Positions 1 through 7,862 are shown, counted from the stretch's first letter. The stretch is DNA of 13,401 nt from Micrococcales bacterium (GCA_030537915.1 JAUNUZ010000009.1:1-13401), one strand, 5' to 3'. Program-made: numbers and translations. The notes: generated by a model not told the origin, from the sequence alone.

Positions 1-750
1 GACCGCGTCGTAAGCGACCGCCGCCGGATCTGCTCCCTCCCGATCCGAGCGGATCGTCTCGACCCCGACGCGCTGGCCCCACGTCTGGAGCTGGTCGGCG
101 GCTGCGGCCCGGAAGGTGTCGGCCGCGCCGAGCAGCACCTTGCGCTCCTCGGCGACCATGACGCGCGCCAGCTTGCCGACGGTGGTCGTCTTGCCGGTTC
201 CGTTGACGCCGACGACGAGGATCACCGCGGGGCGGTCATCGACCCGGCGGGACGAGATCCGTCGGTCCATCGTGGGGTCGACGAGCTCGAGCAGGTCCTC
301 GCGCAGCCATCCCCGGACCGTCGCCTCGTCGGTCGCACCCTCGACCTGCACCCGAGTCTTCAGGGACTTCACCAGCTGGGTGCTCGCCTCGACGCCCAGG
401 TCGGAGGCCAACAGTGTGTCCTCGACGTCCTCCCACGCATCTTCATCGAGCGTGCCGCCGGACAGCAGCGAAAGCAGCGCACGCCCGAAAGCGGTATTCG
501 AGCGCGCGAGCCGGGCCCGTAGGCGCTGCATCCGGCCCTGCGCGCCCTCGGGTCGCTCGAGGCGCGGCCGCGGTGGGGCGGTGGTCGTCTCCGGCGGCGT
601 CAGGACGTCGACGTCACCGGGTGTCCGGGCGGCCCCGCCTGCGTCGCGCCGACGGCCGGGTCGAAGAAGCGCACCGATGAGGGCGACCGCAAGGACCGCC
701 ACGAGGACGACGATGGTCCAGATGCTGTTGAGGTACTCGATCACGCTCAC
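1..750 (-). CDS. ftsY: Signal recognition particle receptor FtsY, N-terminal 250 residues (cut by window edge)
   Basis: SRP receptor GTPase that docks ribosome-SRP complexes at the membrane and hands nascent membrane proteins to the Sec translocon. The frame is open to the left edge, so the C-terminal part of the G domain is missing. Residues about 11-29 are a hydrophobic membrane segment, as in many actinobacterial FtsY proteins, followed by a Pro/Thr/Arg-rich linker (about 30-75). The helical N domain covers about 75-165. The G domain then starts, with the G1 P-loop GVNGTGKTT at 181-189 and the SRP-GTPase motif DTFRAAAADQL at 211-221; this motif separates the SRP/FtsY family from other GTPases, and the N-terminal membrane segment argues against Ffh. 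The start is GTG at 750; a second GTG lies two codons on (744). No clear ribosome binding site precedes either. It lies 137 bases downstream of the unknown membrane protein and in the usual actinobacterial position after smc. Confidence 0.96.
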   Translation of the reverse strand, partial: MSVIEYLNSIWTIVVLVAVLAVALIGALLRPGRRRDAGGAARTPGDVDVLTPPETTTAPPRPRLERPEGAQGRMQRLRARLARSNTAFGRALLSLLSGGTLDEDAWEDVEDTLLASDLGVEASTQLVKSLKTRVQVEGATDEATVRGWLREDLLELVDPTMDRRISSRRVDDRPAVILVVGVNGTGKTTTVGKLARVMVAEERKVLLGAADTFRAAAADQLQTWGQRVGVETIRSDREGADPAAVAYDAV

Positions 751-825
751 AGTCTGACAAAGACCGGCGCGTCCAGCGGCCGTCCCGGCCTACTCGACCG
801 TGCGGGCGTCGTGTCGGCTGTGTTT

Positions 826-848
826 CAGGTGCGATATTCAGGCACCTG
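826..848. repeat. Inverted repeat (7-bp perfect arms) upstream of ftsY
   Basis: CAGGTGC at 826-832 pairs with GCACCTG at 842-848 around a 9-base AT-rich loop (833-841). It sits between the stop of the unknown protein (888) and the ftsY start (750). There is no T-run on the minus-strand exit side, so it is not a canonical intrinsic terminator. It could be a weak terminator/attenuator or a protein-binding site for ftsY. The rest of 751-887 shows no gene, and I could not define a promoter for ftsY there. Confidence 0.4.
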
Positions 849-887
849 TGGCCGGATGCGTCCGCGCACAGCGGCGCCGGCCCCGCC

Positions 888-1517
888 TCAGCTCGAGCGG
901 GCGAGGATCCGCGGGTTGACGATGTCGGCGTCGATCGGGTCGGCCTCGATAACCTCCGGCATGGGGATCCGCTTCTTCGTCATGACGACGATCTCGTTGA
1001 CGAGATCGGCCTGCTCTTGGATCTGCGCGACGCAGCGGGCCTCGACCTGAGCGACGTAGTGGCGTTCGTCGACCTTGCGACCCCGACGGGGGCGCAAGAC
1101 CGGGTCCGCGGGCGCCGGGACGGTTGACGCAGTCATGGTGGCGGCCCGTTGGGCCGCGGCGACCGACCCGGGTGCGCCTGCAGCAGCCTCGATCCGCGCC
1201 CGCCGCGACGCACGTCGACGCTGCCCGCGTGGCCGCTCAACATGCTGCGACAGGAATTGCGGCGCACCACGGCGGCGACGGCGCGGCAGTCGCAGCAGCA
1301 GCGGGGCAAGAAGCCGACGCAGGCTGATGCCGCGGGCGAAGCGCTCCTCGGCCGTAGCGACGGGTCGCTGCGCCAGGCGGCGGGACCGCTCGGCTCGTCG
1401 CTTGGCCCACCATGTCCACGGGCCCGCCCCCTGGCGGGTGGCAGGGATGGTCACAACGACCATGACGGTGGCCCCGACGAGTCCGAGGCCCAGCATGAAG
1501 GCGAGCAAGATGAGCAC
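888..1517 (-). CDS. Unrecognised protein with N-terminal membrane segment, Arg-rich body
   Basis: I do not recognise this 209-residue protein. Codon use is GC-biased in the third position throughout, supporting real coding. Residues about 2-24 form one hydrophobic segment, followed by a Trp-containing stretch (WTWWAKRR, about 34-41) and a strongly basic region up to about residue 110 with runs such as RRRRR. An Ala-rich spacer (about 110-130) leads to a basic patch (RPRRGRK) and then a well-formed acidic/aliphatic C-terminal domain of about 60 residues that looks helical. It is probably a single-pass membrane protein with a long cytoplasmic tail; the basic region might contact nucleic acid or phospholipid head groups, which is inference only. 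The GTG at 1515-1517 is the earliest start giving the full membrane segment; its binding site is weak, and an ATG seven codons on would shorten the hydrophobic stretch. It sits between smc and ftsY in the same orientation, 203 bases after smc. Confidence 0.75.
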   Translation of the reverse strand: MLILLAFMLGLGLVGATVMVVVTIPATRQGAGPWTWWAKRRAERSRRLAQRPVATAEERFARGISLRRLLAPLLLRLPRRRRRGAPQFLSQHVERPRGQRRRASRRARIEAAAGAPGSVAAAQRAATMTASTVPAPADPVLRPRRGRKVDERHYVAQVEARCVAQIQEQADLVNEIVVMTKKRIPMPEVIEADPIDADIVNPRILARSS

Positions 1518-1678
1518 GATCTACCCATCGGCACGCGATCTGGCCAGCGAAGGTGTGCGACCTGCCCGATGCATCACGAAAGCATAACGTTTCGGGCGAG
1601 TCAGCCTGTCCCGGTGACAAATTCGACACCACGCAGATCATGGACGTTCGACCCGATCCGCCGCATCTCGCTGTACCT

Positions 1679-1699
1679 CTTGCGCCCAATTGCCGCAAG
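1679..1699 (-). terminator. Candidate hairpin after smc
   Basis: Twenty-one bases beyond the smc stop there is a perfect 6-bp inverted repeat, CTTGCG (1679-1684) and CGCAAG (1694-1699), with a 9-base loop. No U-run follows on the minus strand, so at best this is a non-canonical actinobacterial-type terminator or a stabilising 3' hairpin. The remaining part of 1518-1720 holds no gene; a TATGCT box on the minus strand near 1584 could be a -10 for the downstream membrane protein, but I saw no -35. Confidence 0.25.
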
Positions 1700-1720
1700 C
1701 CTGGGGATGGCGACGAACCG

Positions 1721-4700
1721 TCACGCGGGCTGGGCCGCCAGGACGTCGCGGATGCGCTGGCTCACGACGGTCGTCACACCGTCGCCGCGCATCGTCACGC
1801 CGTACAGGGCGTCGGCGACCTCCATCGTCCGCTTCTGGTGCGTGATGACGATGAGCTGGCTGGAGCCGCGCAAATCCTCGAAGAGGGTGATGAGCCGACC
1901 GAGGTTCGTGTCGTCGAGCGCTGCCTCAACCTCGTCCATGATGTAGAACGGGCTCGGTCGCGCCTTGAAGATCGACACCAGCAGCGCGACCGCCGTCAAC
2001 GATCGCTCGCCACCGGACAGCAGCGAGAGCCTCTTGATCTTCTTGCCCGGAGGACGTGCTTCGATCTCGATACCCGTCGTCAGCATGTTCTCGGGATCCG
2101 TCAGTGTCAGCCGACCCTCCCCGCCGGGGAACAGTCGCGAGAAGACGCCTTCGAACTGTTCCGCCGTGTCGGCGTACGCCTGCGCGAAGGCCCGCTGCAC
2201 GCGCTCGTCCACCTCGGCGACGATGTCGAGCAGGTCCTTCTTGCTCAAGCGCAGGTCCTCGAGCTGCGCGACGAGGAAGTTGTGGCGCTCCTCCAGAGCC
2301 GCGAACTCCTCCAGCGCCAAGGGGTTGACGCGACCCAGCTGCGCGAGCTTGCGCGCGGCGGAGCGCAACCGCTTCTCCTGCGCCTCGCGCTCATAGGGGG
2401 TCGGCTCGCCCGGCTCGCTCACGTCCGGATCGGGCACGGGCGGGACGAGCAGGTGCGGCCCGAATTCGTCGACAAGCACCTCGGGCGCGACCCCGAGCTC
2501 CTCGATGGCCCGCGTCTGGAGCTGCTCGATGCGCAGTCGCTGCTGGGTGCGGGCGATCTCGTCGCGGTGCACGCTGTCGGTCAGCTGCGCGAGCTCGCCG
2601 CTCAGCGCGTCCGCCTGCGACCGGGTGCAGGTGAGCGCGCGAGCCTGCGCAACCCGTTCGGCGTCGAGCGCGGCCCGTCGCTCGACGGCGATCTCGACGC
2701 CGGCCTCGACCCGGAAGGCCGCTCGCTGCGCCGCCTGCTGGACCTGGGTCGCCACCTGCGTCTGAGCAGCTCGCCGCATCCGGGTCGTCTGCGCCCGCTC
2801 GTGGGCCGCCTGAACAGCGCGCGCCTGTCGCTCCAGGCCCGCAGCCCGCCCGGTCATCGCGCGGAGCCGCTCCTCGCCGGTGCGCACCGTCAGGCGCGCC
2901 TCGGTTTTGGTCGCGCGGGCCGCCGTCGTGGCCGCCTCGAGACGATCGCGCTCGTCCACTCGGGGCTCGACTTGCGCCCCCGGCTGGGCGACCGCCTGGG
3001 CGGCGAGGAGTCGCTCGGTGAGCGCGGCGAGCGCCTGTCGATCGGCGCTGAGTGCCTCCTGCGCGCGCTCGACCGCGACCTCGCCTCGCTCGGCCTCGGC
3101 GCGGGCGGCCCGCACCTGCCCGGACAGCTGTCCGAGCTCCTCACCCAGCGCCGCCATTCGGGCGTCGGAGGTGTGCAGGTCTTCCAGCGCCGCCTCGGCC
3201 ATCGCGTTGGCCTGCAGGAGCGCGGCGCGGGCCCTCTCCAAGGCGAAGCGGGCGCGTTGCGCCTCGTGTTCCGCCATAGTCTCCTCGGCGGCAGCCTTCT
3301 CGGCTGCGGCTGTCAGCTCGATGAGGCTCGGCGCATCCGCGCTGCCCCCGCGGACCATGCCCGGTCCGTAGACGTCGCCGCCCGGTGTCACGCCGATGAA
3401 GCCGCTGGACGCGGCCAGCGCTGCGGCGTCTTCGTCATCGGCGAACACGACATCGCCCAGAAGTGCTTGCAGAGCGGCCTCCAGGTGAGCGGGCGCGGTG
3501 ACGCGATCAAGCGCGGCTCGACACCCGGCGGGCACCCCGAGGTCCACCACCCGGGACGCGGCGTCCGGTAGTGGACCGTTTGTCTGCGCGAGGATGAGAC
3601 CGGCGCGGCCTGCGGCTCCGGTACGCAATCGGGCCAGGGCTCCCCGAGCCGCGCTCAGGTCGGTGACGACGAGCGCATCCGCGGCCCAGCCCAAGGCCGC
3701 GGCCGCTGCCGCCTCGCAGCCGGATTCAACGGACAACAGGGCCGGGAGCGAGCCGAGGATCCCCGTGGCGTCCCCCGAGAGCAGCAGTTCGCTGCCATCC
3801 TTGCGGCGCAGGCTCAGCTCCAGGGTCTCGCGCCGGGTCCGATCGTTGTCGCGACGTGAGAGGGCGGCCCGCTCCGCGCCGCTGTGCTGCTCGATCTGCG
3901 CGGTGAGCTCCTCGACCTGGGCCTGCGCGCTCTCGTAGGCGGCGTCGAGTCCCTCTTCGCCCTCCTCGTCCGCGCTCACGCCGCCTTCGAGGGCGACGAA
4001 GTGCGCCTGGGCCTGCCTGGCCCGCTCGCGCGCCCGCTCGATGGTGTCGCTGAGGCGCCCGATCTCGGCCTCGCCGGCGTCGATGCGGCTCTGCTTGGCG
4101 GCCACCTTGCCGGCCAGGGTCGCGAGGCCCTCGCGCCGGTCGGCCGCCGCCGCAGCGGCCCGCTGGACGCGCTGACGCTCTGCGTTCGCGGCGGACTCGG
4201 CCCCCTGACGCCGTTGCGTCGCCTCGCGCAGGGTCGCGCGATCGGCCCCGACGCGGGCCGCGAGCGATGCCTCCTGGGCCGCGATCTCGACCGCTTGGGC
4301 TAGCAGTTCCTGGGGGTCGCGCTCGATCTGCGGGGCATCCCCGGAATCCTGTGCCAGCAGCCGAGCCCGTTGCGCCGCAAGCTCGCGCACGGCGCGTAGC
4401 CGGTCCCGGCAGCCGGCCAGTGCGTGCGCGCAGTCCTGTGCCTCGGCGAGCCGTGCGCCGGCTTGCCCGGCCACCTCTTCGATCTCGCCAAGGCGAGCGC
4501 GCACCGCGGACAGGCTCGATTCCACCTCCGCGCGCCGCGCCAGCAGGGCCGTCTCGTCGGCAACCTCTTGCTCCAGGGTGCTCGTGAGCTGGCCGAGATC
4601 GTCGGCGAGCAGCCGCAACCGGGCGTCGCGCACGTCCGCCTGGATGACCGCGGCCTTGCGCGCAGTCTGCGCCTGGCGGCCGAGCGGCCCGAGTTGGCGC

Positions 4701-5296
4701 CGGATCTCGGTCGTCAGGTCCGCGACCCGGGTGAGGTTGGTTTCCATCGTCTCGAGCTTGCGCAACGCCCGTTCCTTGCGCTTGCGATGTTTGAGGACTC
4801 CCGCGGCCTCCTCGATGAAACCGCGACGCTCCTGCGGGGTGGCCCGCAGGACCGCATCGAGCTGGCCCTGACCGACGATGACGTGCATCTCGCGCCCGAT
4901 GCCGGAATCCGCCAGCAACTCTTGGATATCCAGCAGCCGACAGGACGTGCCGTTGATCGCGTAGTCCGAGCCGCCGGAGCGGAACATCGTGCGGCTGATC
5001 GTCACTTCCGAGTAGTCGATCGGCAACGCCCCGTCACTGTTGTCGATCGTCATCGTGACCTCGGCCCGGCCGAGGGGGGGCCGGCCCGACGTCCCCGCGA
5101 AGATGACGTCCTCCATCTTGCCGCCACGCAGGCTCTTGGCGCCCTGCTCCCCCATGACCCAGGCGAGGGCGTCCACGACATTGGACTTGCCAGAACCATT
5201 GGGCCCGACGATGCAGGTGATGCCGGGCTCGAGCCGCAGGTGGGTCGCAGAGGCGAACGACTTGAATCCCCGCAGCGTCAGGCTCTTGACGTACAC
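1721..5296 (-). CDS. smc: Chromosome segregation ATPase SMC
   Basis: Core subunit of the bacterial condensin (with ScpA and ScpB), which loads at origin-proximal ParB sites and aligns chromosome arms. With 1191 residues it has the usual full length. The N-terminal ATPase half begins LTLRGFKSF and carries the Walker A GPNGSGKS at 31-38; the conserved stretch GREMHVIVGQGQLD is near 134-147. Coiled coil runs from about 165 to 505. The hinge covers about 510-655, with the typical GFIGVTPGGDVYG near its end. The second coiled coil follows to about 1030. The C-terminal half has the signature LSGGE at 1093-1097, Walker B FYIMDE at 1117-1122, the D-loop ALDD at 1126-1129 and an ITHQK switch. The GTG at 5294-5296 is chosen because family members begin with YVKSLTLRGFKSF and AGAGG lies 8 bases upstream. 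The frame stays open 50 more codons upstream, but that segment has no family character. ScpA and ScpB are not in this window. Confidence 0.97.
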   Translation of the reverse strand: MYVKSLTLRGFKSFASATHLRLEPGITCIVGPNGSGKSNVVDALAWVMGEQGAKSLRGGKMEDVIFAGTSGRPPLGRAEVTMTIDNSDGALPIDYSEVTISRTMFRSGGSDYAINGTSCRLLDIQELLADSGIGREMHVIVGQGQLDAVLRATPQERRGFIEEAAGVLKHRKRKERALRKLETMETNLTRVADLTTEIRRQLGPLGRQAQTARKAAVIQADVRDARLRLLADDLGQLTSTLEQEVADETALLARRAEVESSLSAVRARLGEIEEVAGQAGARLAEAQDCAHALAGCRDRLRAVRELAAQRARLLAQDSGDAPQIERDPQELLAQAVEIAAQEASLAARVGADRATLREATQRRQGAESAANAERQRVQRAAAAAADRREGLATLAGKVAAKQSRIDAGEAEIGRLSDTIERARERARQAQAHFVALEGGVSADEEGEEGLDAAYESAQAQVEELTAQIEQHSGAERAALSRRDNDRTRRETLELSLRRKDGSELLLSGDATGILGSLPALLSVESGCEAAAAAALGWAADALVVTDLSAARGALARLRTGAAGRAGLILAQTNGPLPDAASRVVDLGVPAGCRAALDRVTAPAHLEAALQALLGDVVFADDEDAAALAASSGFIGVTPGGDVYGPGMVRGGSADAPSLIELTAAAEKAAAEETMAEHEAQRARFALERARAALLQANAMAEAALEDLHTSDARMAALGEELGQLSGQVRAARAEAERGEVAVERAQEALSADRQALAALTERLLAAQAVAQPGAQVEPRVDERDRLEAATTAARATKTEARLTVRTGEERLRAMTGRAAGLERQARAVQAAHERAQTTRMRRAAQTQVATQVQQAAQRAAFRVEAGVEIAVERRAALDAERVAQARALTCTRSQADALSGELAQLTDSVHRDEIARTQQRLRIEQLQTRAIEELGVAPEVLVDEFGPHLLVPPVPDPDVSEPGEPTPYEREAQEKRLRSAARKLAQLGRVNPLALEEFAALEERHNFLVAQLEDLRLSKKDLLDIVAEVDERVQRAFAQAYADTAEQFEGVFSRLFPGGEGRLTLTDPENMLTTGIEIEARPPGKKIKRLSLLSGGERSLTAVALLVSIFKARPSPFYIMDEVEAALDDTNLGRLITLFEDLRGSSQLIVITHQKRTMEVADALYGVTMRGDGVTTVVSQRIRDVLAAQPA

Positions 5297-5371
5297 ACGA
5301 ACAACCTCTTCTTCGCCCTGCGACGGGCCTCCGGCAGCATCCGCACGACCCTGAGTCGGCGCAACCACCCG

Positions 5372-5377
5372 ACTGTA
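5372..5377 (-). promoter_or_regulatory. Candidate -10 box for smc
   Basis: On the minus strand TACAGT (TANNNT type, four matches to TATAAT) lies within GGTTACAGTC, about 75 bases upstream of the smc GTG, implying a leader of roughly 65-70 bases. No recognisable -35 hexamer is present at 16-19 bases spacing, so this is weak. Confidence 0.25.
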
Positions 5378-5473
5378 ACCGGGCATCGCGCACGGCCCCT
5401 GCAGATCATGCTCGCGGCGGGTCGCATCGACACTCGTCCACATCACCGCGAATCCCCCGTGGCACCTAGCACG

Positions 5474-5479
5474 TAGGCT
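5474..5479 (+). promoter_or_regulatory. Candidate -10 box for the lipoprotein gene
   Basis: TAGGCT, in the context ACGTAGGCTGG, is a common actinobacterial -10 form (TANNNT). It would start transcription near 5486 and give a leader of about 55 bases containing the strong binding site before the lipoprotein. No -35 hexamer can be seen. A second possible box, GATAGT, lies at about 5516-5521 but would overlap the binding-site region. Confidence 0.3.
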
Positions 5480-5540
5480 GGCAAATCGAGAGCGGCGGCG
5501 ACACCATGCTGCCGCGATAGTTCAGGGGAGCCGATTCCGC

Positions 5541-6386
5541 ATGAGCATTCGCATCCGCAACATCGCCGTGGGCGCGGCCCTCGCCCTACCGCTCGTCCTG
5601 GGGGCCTGTAGCTCCGGGGGTGACGCCGCCTCCCCGACCACGGGCGCGACGGGCGCCTCGACGACGGCCAGCGCACCGGCGAGCGACGGCAGCGACCCGT
5701 TCAACGCCCAGCCCGGGCAGGAGGTCGACAAGTCGGCCCTCCTGGACCAGACCCAGCAGGCGATGATGGACAAGAAGACCTACGCCATGGACATGCAGAT
5801 GGCGATGAGCGGCCAGACGCTGAAGGTCAGCGGCGTCGGCGACATGTCGGACCCGAACAACCTCAAGGTCAAGATGACCATGGAGATGCCGGGGGCCAAC
5901 GGCCAGGGCATCAACTTGCTCCTGATCGGCAAGACGATGTACATGCAGCTGCCCGGCCAGGCCGGCGGCAAGTACGTCAAGGTCCCGATGACCCAGCTCC
6001 AGCAGTCCGGGGGGCAGGACTTCGAGAAGCTGCTCAACCCGGCCGAGAGCCTGAAGATGTCCAAGGACGCGATCAACAAGGCGACCTACGTCGGCGAAGA
6101 GGACGTCTCGGGTACCAAGCTCAAGCACTTCACCCTCGTCATGGATATGTCCAAGGCCAATGCCGCCGCCGGGGCCACGCCGTCGGCGAACCCCACGGGC
6201 GCCCAGACTGTCCCCTACGACGTGTGGGTCGACTCCGACAAGCTCGTCCGCAAGATGGTGCTGATGGTCCAGGGGACCAAGATGACCTCGACGCTGGACA
6301 AGTTCGGCGAGCCGGTCGACATCAGCGCGCCGCCCACCGACTCGGTGACGACGATGCCGGGGCTCAGCGACCTGCCGACCCCCTGA
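5541..6386 (+). CDS. Met-rich lipoprotein, LppX/LprAFG (LolA-like) type
   Basis: Secreted lipoprotein of 281 residues. A basic n-region (MSIRIRN), a hydrophobic core (8-20) and the lipobox LGAC put the lipidated cysteine at position 23. A Ser/Thr/Ala/Gly-rich tether (about 24-50) follows, then a beta-rich domain. Alternating-Met strands (YAMDMQMAMSG, VKMTMEMPG, TMYMQLPG), the GKYVKVPM stretch and the late PYDVWVDSDKLVRKM stretch fit the LppX_LprAFG/LolA-like half-barrel, whose known members bind lipids or lipoglycans in a hydrophobic cavity. About 21 of 281 residues are Met. The ATG is supported by AGGGGAG at 5524-5530, ten bases upstream. The gene diverges from smc and converges on acyP, so it is transcribed alone. 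Its substrate is unknown; a role in envelope lipid transport or surface lipid sensing is inferred from the fold only. Confidence 0.88.
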   Translation: MSIRIRNIAVGAALALPLVLGACSSGGDAASPTTGATGASTTASAPASDGSDPFNAQPGQEVDKSALLDQTQQAMMDKKTYAMDMQMAMSGQTLKVSGVGDMSDPNNLKVKMTMEMPGANGQGINLLLIGKTMYMQLPGQAGGKYVKVPMTQLQQSGGQDFEKLLNPAESLKMSKDAINKATYVGEEDVSGTKLKHFTLVMDMSKANAAAGATPSANPTGAQTVPYDVWVDSDKLVRKMVLMVQGTKMTSTLDKFGEPVDISAPPTDSVTTMPGLSDLPTP

Positions 6387-6441
6387 ACGTTCGGGCCAGC
6401 TGGTGAGGACTCGCGCTCCGGACTTCAGGCCAGGGCCGCGC

Positions 6442-6464
6442 CGTCAGGACAGCGACGTCAGGAC
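6442..6464. repeat. Short direct repeat CGTCAGGAC x2 between convergent genes
   Basis: CGTCAGGAC occurs at 6442-6450 and again at 6456-6464, fourteen bases apart start to start, in the 84-base gap between the lipoprotein stop and the acyP stop. A degenerate third relative (TTCAGG) is at about 6424-6429. The gap holds no gene, and I see no T-rich terminator hairpin in it for either gene. Confidence 0.4.
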
Positions 6465-6470
6465 CGCGGC

Positions 6471-6764
6471 TCAAAACTCTTTGAAGCCCTGGAGACCCTC
6501 GCGCAGGCCGCCACCCCACTGCGGGGTCACCCCGGTGACCCTGCCGGGGCGGCCGGTGCGCGACGGGTTCTCGCGCAGCTGCGCCTCCAGACGCTCGAGC
6601 GCTTCGAGCGGCCCCTGGGCACAGATCTCGACGCGTCGGTCGTCCAAGTTGCGGGCGTAGCCGGCCAGGCCCAGCTGCAGCGCCTGGCTGCGTACCCACC
6701 ACCGGAAGCCGACGCCCTGCACCCGGCCGCGCACGAAGAAGGTCGCCCGCTCGATCGCTGTCAT
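6471..6764 (-). CDS. acyP: Acylphosphatase
   Basis: Small cytosolic enzyme hydrolysing acyl phosphates such as acetyl phosphate and 1,3-bisphosphoglycerate to carboxylate and phosphate. At 97 residues it is the usual length. The signature GRVQGVGFR ends in the phosphate-binding Arg21, and the catalytic Asn is Asn39 in GYARNLDD; both match the known active-site pair of the family. The C-terminal part retains the typical G-x-V-T-x-V pattern. The ATG at 6762-6764 is preceded by AGGA 8 bases upstream, although the same bases could be read as a -10 (see the divergent region). In the related actinobacterial gene order acyP sits between mutM and smc; here it is separated from both by inserted genes and is transcribed on its own. 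Confidence 0.93.
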   Translation of the reverse strand: MTAIERATFFVRGRVQGVGFRWWVRSQALQLGLAGYARNLDDRRVEICAQGPLEALERLEAQLRENPSRTGRPGRVTGVTPQWGGGLREGLQGFKEF

Positions 6765-6821
6765 GCCACAGGTCCTACGTGATGCGTGCCGCGCGGGCAA
6801 GTCGGCGGTAGCGTCGAGAGC
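6765..6821. promoter_or_regulatory. Divergent promoter region acyP / oxidoreductase
   Basis: This 57-base gap must hold promoters for both divergent genes. For the plus gene, TAGCGT (6809-6814) lies 7 bases before the ATG at 6822, the spacing of an actinobacterial leaderless promoter; no good binding site is present, which agrees, but no -35 is obvious. For the minus gene, TTGCCC (6795-6800 on the complement) and TAGGAC (6772-6777) are 17 bases apart, with the -10 ending 7 bases before the acyP ATG; however TAGGA is equally readable as its Shine-Dalgarno. The two promoters would overlap and could interfere with each other. Confidence 0.4.
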
Positions 6822-7862
6822 ATGAGCTTGCCTCCCCACGCCCCGCAGGTCCCCGATAGCGACGACTGGAGCGGCCCACCCGTGCGGTGGGGCCTGCTGG
6901 GCGCCGGGCACATCGCCCGCGCAGGCGCCCAGGGGATTCGTGACGCCCGGGGGTGCGAGCTCGTCGCTGTCGCTGCCCGAGACGCGGCACGCGCCCGTGC
7001 GCTGGCGCAGGACTTCAGTGACCCGGGCTCGCCAACGCCTCGCGCGTACGGTTCTTATGCGGAGCTCTGCGCCGACCCCGAGGTCGACGCGATCTACATC
7101 AATACGACGCACCCGTGGCACCGCGACCAGGCGCTCATGGCGATCGCAGCCGGCAAGCACCTCGTTGTCGAGAAGGCCTTCATGCTCAACGCGGGCGAGG
7201 CGACGCAGGTCCTGGATGCGGCACGGGCGGCCGGAGTCTTTGCCATGGAGGGTCTTTGGACGCGCGCTCTGCCGCTCATTCGCGAGGTCGAGCGGGTCGT
7301 GGGCGAGGGCCGGATCGGGGACGTCGTGAAGGTGTCGGCCGACCTCACGCTGGCGCGGGAGTACGACCCGACCCACCGCCTCTTCGACATCGACAACGGC
7401 GGCGGCGCCCTACTCGACCTGGGGGTCTACGCCTGCACGATTCCGTGGCTCTTCCTCGGCCGGCCGGACACCGTGCACGTCATGGGCTCGCTCGCACCCA
7501 GCGGCGTCGACCACGTGGCGGCGCTGCAGTGGGGCTACGAATCCGGGGCGACCGCACACGCCTACGTGACGACCCGAGCAGCGGGCCCGTCGCGGGCGGT
7601 CATCACCGGCACTCGCGGGTATGTCGAGATCGACCCGCCCTTCCACGGCGCCAAGACAGCGACCCTCGTCATCGACGGCGGCGAGCCGACGCGGCTCGAG
7701 CGGCCCCACCAGCGCTTCAGGCACGAGTTCGAAGAGGCGGCCCGTTGCATCCGGGCCGGTGCGCTGGAGTCACCGCTGGTCCCGCACGACGACACGATCG
7801 GCATCCTGGAGATCCTCGACGCCGCCCGCAGCGAGCTCGGCGTCCGCTACCCGCAGGAATGA
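6822..7862 (+). CDS. Gfo/Idh/MocA family NAD(P)-dependent oxidoreductase
   Basis: NAD(P)-dependent dehydrogenase acting on a sugar, inositol or dihydrodiol-like alcohol; the substrate cannot be read from the sequence. With 346 residues it is normal length. The N-terminal Rossmann fold has WGLLGAGHIA (about 23-32) as the dinucleotide loop, a second strand ending VAVAARD (about 48-54), and YINTTHPWH (92-100). The family's EKP position reads E117-K118-A119, retaining the catalytic Lys but with Ala for Pro, a variant seen in the dihydrodiol-dehydrogenase-like branch. The C-terminal sheet domain contains GGGALLDLGVY (193-203), the conserved GG..D.G.Y segment. The ATG at 6822 is chosen over an in-frame GTG at 6786 because it suits a leaderless start and the family N-terminus. 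It diverges from acyP and converges on the ABC gene with 20 bases between stops; none of its neighbours suggests a pathway. Confidence 0.9.
   Translation: MSLPPHAPQVPDSDDWSGPPVRWGLLGAGHIARAGAQGIRDARGCELVAVAARDAARARALAQDFSDPGSPTPRAYGSYAELCADPEVDAIYINTTHPWHRDQALMAIAAGKHLVVEKAFMLNAGEATQVLDAARAAGVFAMEGLWTRALPLIREVERVVGEGRIGDVVKVSADLTLAREYDPTHRLFDIDNGGGALLDLGVYACTIPWLFLGRPDTVHVMGSLAPSGVDHVAALQWGYESGATAHAYVTTRAAGPSRAVITGTRGYVEIDPPFHGAKTATLVIDGGEPTRLERPHQRFRHEFEEAARCIRAGALESPLVPHDDTIGILEILDAARSELGVRYPQE

Noticed and set aside
1553..3571. A 672-codon open frame on the plus strand, antisense to smc and extending past its end
   Set aside because: It is the mirror of GC-biased codons in smc. Its product is low-complexity (Arg, Leu, Gly, Gln) without recognisable domains, while the minus-strand SMC motifs are complete.
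5297..5446. A 50-codon in-frame N-terminal extension of smc
   Set aside because: SMC proteins begin directly at the YVKSLTLRGFKSF strand, a good binding site precedes the GTG at 5296, and the extension has no family-like sequence. It more likely holds the promoter and leader.
6765..7376. A long upstream extension of acyP through the divergent oxidoreductase gene
   Set aside because: It would give a 301-residue protein. Acylphosphatases are about 90-100 residues and the ATG at 6764 gives exactly that; the extension is antisense to coding DNA.
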